This document shows positions 60,249 to 64,000 of a DNA stretch of 64,000 bases, in pieces. A program made the position numbers and the translations under genes. Source of the DNA: PFJX01 sp031426735 (GTDB taxonomy: Bacteria; Pseudomonadota; Gammaproteobacteria; Burkholderiales; Thiobacillaceae); contig JASJPK010000013.1 in assembly GCA_031426735.1 (NCBI GenBank), positions 27,028 through 91,027 on the forward strand, given 5' to 3'. Under the pieces are notes generated by a model, which was not told where the DNA came from, searched no databases, and worked only from the letters and a program-made list of their open reading frames with translations. How positions within the stretch are numbered: the first letter of the stretch is position 1; each line of letters begins with the position of its first letter.

Positions 60249-61030
60249 ACCTTCTGGTCGAGCAGGTCATCGCGGCCTGCCGCAGCGTTGGCCGCGAGGA
60301 AATCATGCCGCGCTACATGAAGGTGGCGCATGAACGCAAGGTCGACGGCAGCCTGTTGACCGAGGCGGACCTCGCCGCCCAATCCGCGTTGATCCAGCGT
60401 CTGCAGGCCATTGCGCCGTATCCCGTGCTCGGCGAGGAAATGAGCGAGGCCGAACAGCACGATGTCTGGGGTCTGGGCGACGACGGATTCTGGTGCGTCG
60501 ACCCGATCGACGGCACCAGCAACTTCGTCAACGGCCTGCCCTTCTTCGCCATTTCGGTGGCGCTGGTGCGCAAGCGCAAAAGCGTCCTGGGCGTGGTGTA
60601 CGACCCCAGCGCCGACGAGGCGTTCTATGCCGTCGAAGGCCAGGGCGCCTACATGAACGGCGAAAGGTTGCCGCTGAAGACGCCGCCGCTGCAATTGAGC
60701 CGCTGCATGGCCGGCATCGAATTGAAGCGCATCGACCGCACACTGGCCGGTCGCCTGGCGTTCGAACATCCGTTCAGTTCGCAACGCAATCTGGGCGCCA
60801 GCACGCTGGATTGGTGCTACGTCGCGGCCGGCCGCATGCACGTCTATCTGCACGGCGGCCAGAAGTTGTGGGATTACGCGGCCGGTTGCCTGATTCTGAA
60901 AGAGGCGGGCGGCGCGGCCTGCGCGCTGGATGGAACCGAGTTCCGTGGCGAGAATCCCTGGTGCCGGTCGGTTCTCGCCGCACTGACACCGGATTTGCTG
61001 CAGCAGTGGAAAACCTGGGTCGGGGTTTGA
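60236..61030 (+). CDS. Inositol-monophosphatase family phosphatase
   Basis: The 264-residue protein has the metal-binding signature PVLGEEMS (E), FWCVDPIDGTSNFVNGL (DPIDGT) and the C-terminal WDYAAGCLILKEAGG. These are characteristic of Mg-dependent phosphatases in the IMPase/histidinol-phosphatase/CysQ family. The start is the ATG within the upstream gene's end. The substrate is uncertain: HisN- or CysQ-like. It lies directly upstream of the tkt promoter region. Confidence 0.85.
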   Translation: MADLNLLVEQVIAACRSVGREEIMPRYMKVAHERKVDGSLLTEADLAAQSALIQRLQAIAPYPVLGEEMSEAEQHDVWGLGDDGFWCVDPIDGTSNFVNGLPFFAISVALVRKRKSVLGVVYDPSADEAFYAVEGQGAYMNGERLPLKTPPLQLSRCMAGIELKRIDRTLAGRLAFEHPFSSQRNLGASTLDWCYVAAGRMHVYLHGGQKLWDYAAGCLILKEAGGAACALDGTEFRGENPWCRSVLAALTPDLLQQWKTWVGV

Positions 61031-61333
61031 GCCGATTTCAGCGCAAAATTGCAGCCCTTTTTTGCCCCGAAATCTCATTGCGCACCGCACCATTGCTGGG
61101 TTCTATAAGCGCGCCGGCCGGGAATATAAAAATATTTTAATTTTCGCGCTTCGCACACCTCGCAATCGGCAAAACACAAGGCCCTGAGGCCGCTTCGAGG
61201 CATTTCGACCCCGTTCCGCAGGGGCTTTGTCAGTCTGGAGTCAGCTTGCTCATGGCCGATAGCGTGCGACATAATCGAAGCTTTCCGCCCATTCGGGCCT
61301 AGATTTCGGTTTTTTCTTTGAGGAAACAAAGAC
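61031..61333 (+). promoter_or_regulatory. Likely promoter region of the transketolase gene
   Basis: No gene is seen. TTGCTC at 61246-61251 and CATAAT at 61270-61275, spaced 18 bases, make a plausible sigma-70 promoter about 60 bases before the tkt ATG. The AT-rich ATAAAAATATTTTAATTTTC near 61123 is another candidate element. Confidence 0.45.
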
Positions 61334-63322
61334 ATGGCAACACGTAACGACCTCGCAAACGCAATCCGCGCCCTCGCGATGGATGCGGTCGAGAAAGCCA
61401 AATCCGGTCACCCCGGTGCCCCGATGGGGATGGCTGAAATCTCTGAAGTGCTCTGGAACCATCACCTGCGCCACAACCCGGTCAACCCGAAATGGCCCGA
61501 CCGCGACCGCTTCGTGCTGTCCAACGGCCACGGCTCCATGTTGATCTATGCGCTGCTGCATCTGACCGGCTACGACGTCACCATCGACGACATCAAGAAC
61601 TTCCGTCAGTTGCATTCGCGTACCCCGGGCCACCCCGAGTACGGCTACACCGCCGGTGTCGAAACCACCACTGGCCCGCTCGGCCAGGGCATCACCAATG
61701 CCGTCGGCATGGCGCTCGCCGAGAAGCTGATGGCGCACGAGTTCAACAAGCCCGGCCTCGACATCGTCAACCACCACACCTACGTGTTCATGGGCGACGG
61801 CTGCATGATGGAAGGCATCTCGCACGAAGCCTGCGCGCTGGCCGGCACCTGGCATCTGAACAAACTGGTTGCGTTCTGGGACGACAACGGCATCTCCATC
61901 GACGGCCACGTCGAAGGCTGGTTCACCGACGACACCCCGAAGCGTTTCGAAGCCTACGGCTGGAACGTGATCGCCGGCGTCAACGGCCATGACGCCGTGG
62001 CGCTCGAAGCCGCGATCCAGAAAGCCAAGCAATCGACCGACAAGCCGACGCTGATCTGCTGCAAGACCATCATCGGCAAGGGTTCGCCCAACAAGGAAGG
62101 CACCCACGACGTGCACGGCGCCGCGCTGGGCCATGCGGAAATCGAAGCCACCCGCAAGCACATCGGCTGGAACCACGAGCCGTTCGTGATTCCGCAGGAT
62201 GTGTACGAAGGCTGGGATGCCAAGACCAAGGGCGAAGGCCTGGAAAAGCTGTGGAGCAACAAGTTCGCCGAGTACAGCGCGCAGTTCCCGGCCGAAGCCG
62301 CCGAGTTCACTCGCCGCATGAATGGCGATCTGCCTGCCGACTGGGCCGGCCGCGTACAAGCCGCGCTCGCCACGACGCTGGAAAAAGCCGAAACCGTTGC
62401 CACCCGTAAAGCCAGCCAACTGGCCATCGAGCGCCTGGTTTCCACGTTGCCCGAGCGCGTCGGCGGTTCCGCCGACCTGACCGGCTCCAACCTGACCAAC
62501 TGGCCCGGCTGCCACAGCCTGCACCGCAATGCCGGCGGCAACTACATCTCCTACGGCGTGCGCGAGTTCGGCATGAGCCACATCATGAACGGCATGGCGC
62601 TGCATGGCGGCCTGTTCCCGTTCGGCGGCACCTTCCTGATGTTCTCGGAATACGCCCGCAATGCATTGCGCATGTCGGCGCTGATGAAGCAGCGCGTGGT
62701 CTACGTGTTCACGCACGATTCCATCGGTCTCGGCGAGGACGGCCCGACCCACCAGCCGGTCGAGCAGACCGCGACGCTGCGCATGATCCCCAACATGACC
62801 GTCTGGCGTCCGTGCGACACCACCGAAACCCTGGTCGCCTGGGCGGCCAGCGTCGAGAAGATGGACGGCCCGAGCTGCCACATCCTGTCGCGTCAGAACC
62901 TGCCGTTCGTCAAGCGTTCCGATGCCCAGATCGCCGACATCCGCAAGGGCGGCTACGTGCTGTCCGATTGCGACGGCGCAGCCAAGCTGGTGTTGATCGC
63001 GACCGGTTCGGAAGTGGAACTGGCACTGAAGGCACAGGAAGCGCTGAAGGCCGAAGGTATCGCCGCGCGCGTCGTCTCGATGCCTTCCACCAACGAGTTC
63101 GACAAGCAGGACGCCGCCTACAAGGCCAGCGTGCTGCCGGCCGGCGTCAAGCGTGTGGCGATCGAAGCAGGCGTCACCGATGGCTGGTACAAGTATGTCG
63201 GCCTGGATGGCGCCGTGGTCGGTCTGGATCGTTTCGGCGAATCCGCGCCCGCCCCGTTGCTGTTCAAGGAGTTCGGCTTCACTGTCGAGAACGTGGTGGC
63301 CAAGGCCAAGGGCCTGCTGTAA
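61334..63322 (+). CDS. tkt: Transketolase
   Basis: The 662-residue thiamine-diphosphate enzyme shows KSGHPGAPMGMAEI, GPLGQGITNAVGMALAEK, FMGDGCMMEGISHEA and GLGEDGPTHQPVEQ. It transfers two-carbon units between sugar phosphates in the pentose phosphate and Calvin cycles. GAGGA precedes the ATG with good spacing. It is followed by gap, so the pair serves triose/pentose interconversion. No phosphoribulokinase or RuBisCO is visible in the window. Confidence 0.97.
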   Translation: MATRNDLANAIRALAMDAVEKAKSGHPGAPMGMAEISEVLWNHHLRHNPVNPKWPDRDRFVLSNGHGSMLIYALLHLTGYDVTIDDIKNFRQLHSRTPGHPEYGYTAGVETTTGPLGQGITNAVGMALAEKLMAHEFNKPGLDIVNHHTYVFMGDGCMMEGISHEACALAGTWHLNKLVAFWDDNGISIDGHVEGWFTDDTPKRFEAYGWNVIAGVNGHDAVALEAAIQKAKQSTDKPTLICCKTIIGKGSPNKEGTHDVHGAALGHAEIEATRKHIGWNHEPFVIPQDVYEGWDAKTKGEGLEKLWSNKFAEYSAQFPAEAAEFTRRMNGDLPADWAGRVQAALATTLEKAETVATRKASQLAIERLVSTLPERVGGSADLTGSNLTNWPGCHSLHRNAGGNYISYGVREFGMSHIMNGMALHGGLFPFGGTFLMFSEYARNALRMSALMKQRVVYVFTHDSIGLGEDGPTHQPVEQTATLRMIPNMTVWRPCDTTETLVAWAASVEKMDGPSCHILSRQNLPFVKRSDAQIADIRKGGYVLSDCDGAAKLVLIATGSEVELALKAQEALKAEGIAARVVSMPSTNEFDKQDAAYKASVLPAGVKRVAIEAGVTDGWYKYVGLDGAVVGLDRFGESAPAPLLFKEFGFTVENVVAKAKGLL

Positions 63323-63391
63323 CAAACACGCGGAGCGCGGCCATTCGCGCTCCCGCGGAAATAATTTGAATCGTTAACAAGGAGCAAGAAC

Positions 63392-64000
63392 ATGACTATC
63401 AAAGTTGGCATCAACGGTTTCGGTCGTATCGGTCGCATGGCTTTCCGCGCCATCGCCAAGGATTTCCCCGGTATTGAAGTGGTCGGCATCAACGACCTGC
63501 TTGAGCCCGATTACCTGGCCTACATGCTGAAGTACGACTCCGTGCATGGCCGTTTCAACGGTGAAGTGTCCACCGCCGGCGGCAACATGGTCGTCAACGG
63601 CAAGACCATCCGTCTGACCGCCGAGCGCGATCCCGCCAACCTGAAATGGAACGAAATCGGCGCAGACATCGTGATCGACTGCACCGGCTTCTTCCTGACC
63701 ACCGAATCCTGCCAGGCTCACATCGCCGCCGGCGCCAAGAAGGTGGTGCAGTCCGCTCCCTCCAAAGATGCCACCCCGATGTTCGTGTACGGCGTCAACC
63801 ACACCAAATATGCCGGCGAAGCCATCGTTTCCGCAGCTTCCTGCACCACAAACTGCCTGGCGCCCGTCGCCAAGGTGCTGAACGACAACTGGGGTATCAA
63901 GCGTGGCCTGATGACCACCGTGCATGCAGCCACTGCGACCCAGAAGACCGTCGACGGCCCGTCCATGAAAGATTGGCGCGGTGGTCGCGGCATTCTGGAA
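63392..64000 (+). CDS. gap: Glyceraldehyde-3-phosphate dehydrogenase, 5' part (runs off the right edge)
   Basis: The 203 visible codons from the ATG after AAGGAG give MTIKVGINGFGRIGRMAFR, then VVGINDLLEPDYLAYMLKYD (Asp after the second strand favours NAD), SAPSKDATPMFVYGVNH and the active-site SAASCTTNCLAP with catalytic Cys. This is the type I GAPDH fold. It lies 69 bases after tkt on the same strand. The C-terminal half is beyond the window. Confidence 0.97.
   Translation, partial: MTIKVGINGFGRIGRMAFRAIAKDFPGIEVVGINDLLEPDYLAYMLKYDSVHGRFNGEVSTAGGNMVVNGKTIRLTAERDPANLKWNEIGADIVIDCTGFFLTTESCQAHIAAGAKKVVQSAPSKDATPMFVYGVNHTKYAGEAIVSAASCTTNCLAPVAKVLNDNWGIKRGLMTTVHAATATQKTVDGPSMKDWRGGRGILE

Noticed and set aside
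61250..63325. A 691-codon open frame on the reverse strand opposite transketolase.
   Set aside because: It mirrors the codon bias of the tkt gene in GC-rich DNA and has no family resemblance.

Overview
The window is a stretch of betaproteobacterial chromosome with a mobile island inserted in it. The host backbone is GC-rich and has betaproteobacterial traits: two PEP-CTERM proteins, a BPSS1780-type membrane protein, a DUF2782 gene next to polA, a DgcZ-like cyclase, and transketolase followed by GAPDH as in many autotrophic or sugar-phosphate gene clusters. The genus cannot be named from this sequence. A Nitrosomonadales-like bacterium (Thiobacillus, Sulfuricella or Gallionella relatives) would fit.

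Left backbone (1-2618): a partial Nudix hydrolase, a trpB2-type tryptophan synthase beta chain, a REP-like palindrome, a bidirectional terminator, ribosomal protein genes rpmG and rpmB, and the 3' end of radC.

Island (about 2619-25300): a 22.7-kb element interrupts radC inside the codons of the RadC JAMM motif. It is bounded by a 17-bp direct repeat (2619-2635 and 25284-25300). A P4-type tyrosine integrase lies at the right end, followed by an AlpA-like regulator, an HNH/AP2-like DNA-binding protein with a poly-glutamine run, and a terminase-small-subunit-like HTH protein. Joining the two repeats restores an intact radC frame of about 224 codons. The cargo is less GC-rich and dominated by nucleases and unusual ATPases or hydrolases, as in a defence island: a GIY-YIG protein, two HNH nucleases each coupled to a different partner (one a proteasome-like Ntn hydrolase), an XRE regulator divergent from a PD-(D/E)XK protein, an operon with a RarA-C-like protein, an island RadC and a DEDDh exonuclease, a second tyrosine recombinase, PsiF, SRAP and S1 genes, a tightly coupled GHKL ATPase / STAS-like / membrane coiled-coil trio, and another PD-(D/E)XK protein. 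The best candidate for an undescribed system is the Ntn-hydrolase/HNH pair at 7095-8631. The GHKL trio at 17538-19377 is second.

Right backbone (25301-64000): the radC 5' part, a dihaem cytochrome c, a membrane protein, DUF2782 and polA (with a repeat element read in frame), a porin-like/periplasmic/c-di-GMP operon, a LOG protein, gluQ, a Fic AMP-transferase with repeated operator-like boxes, an ABC-F ATPase, a PEP-CTERM protein, two tandem CBS-DUF294 proteins, a QseBC/PmrAB-like two-component pair, an Ala/Lys-rich secreted protein, an orphan OmpR regulator with moaE, a NarL-type regulator with an outer membrane protein and 7TM sensor kinase, a second PEP-CTERM protein, a PhnD-like/GGDEF-EAL/CZB-GGDEF signalling operon, argA, rsmE, a thioredoxin-like protein, an inositol-phosphatase family protein, tkt and the start of gap.

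No tRNA, rRNA or CRISPR array was recognised. All function calls are from reading motifs, with no database search.
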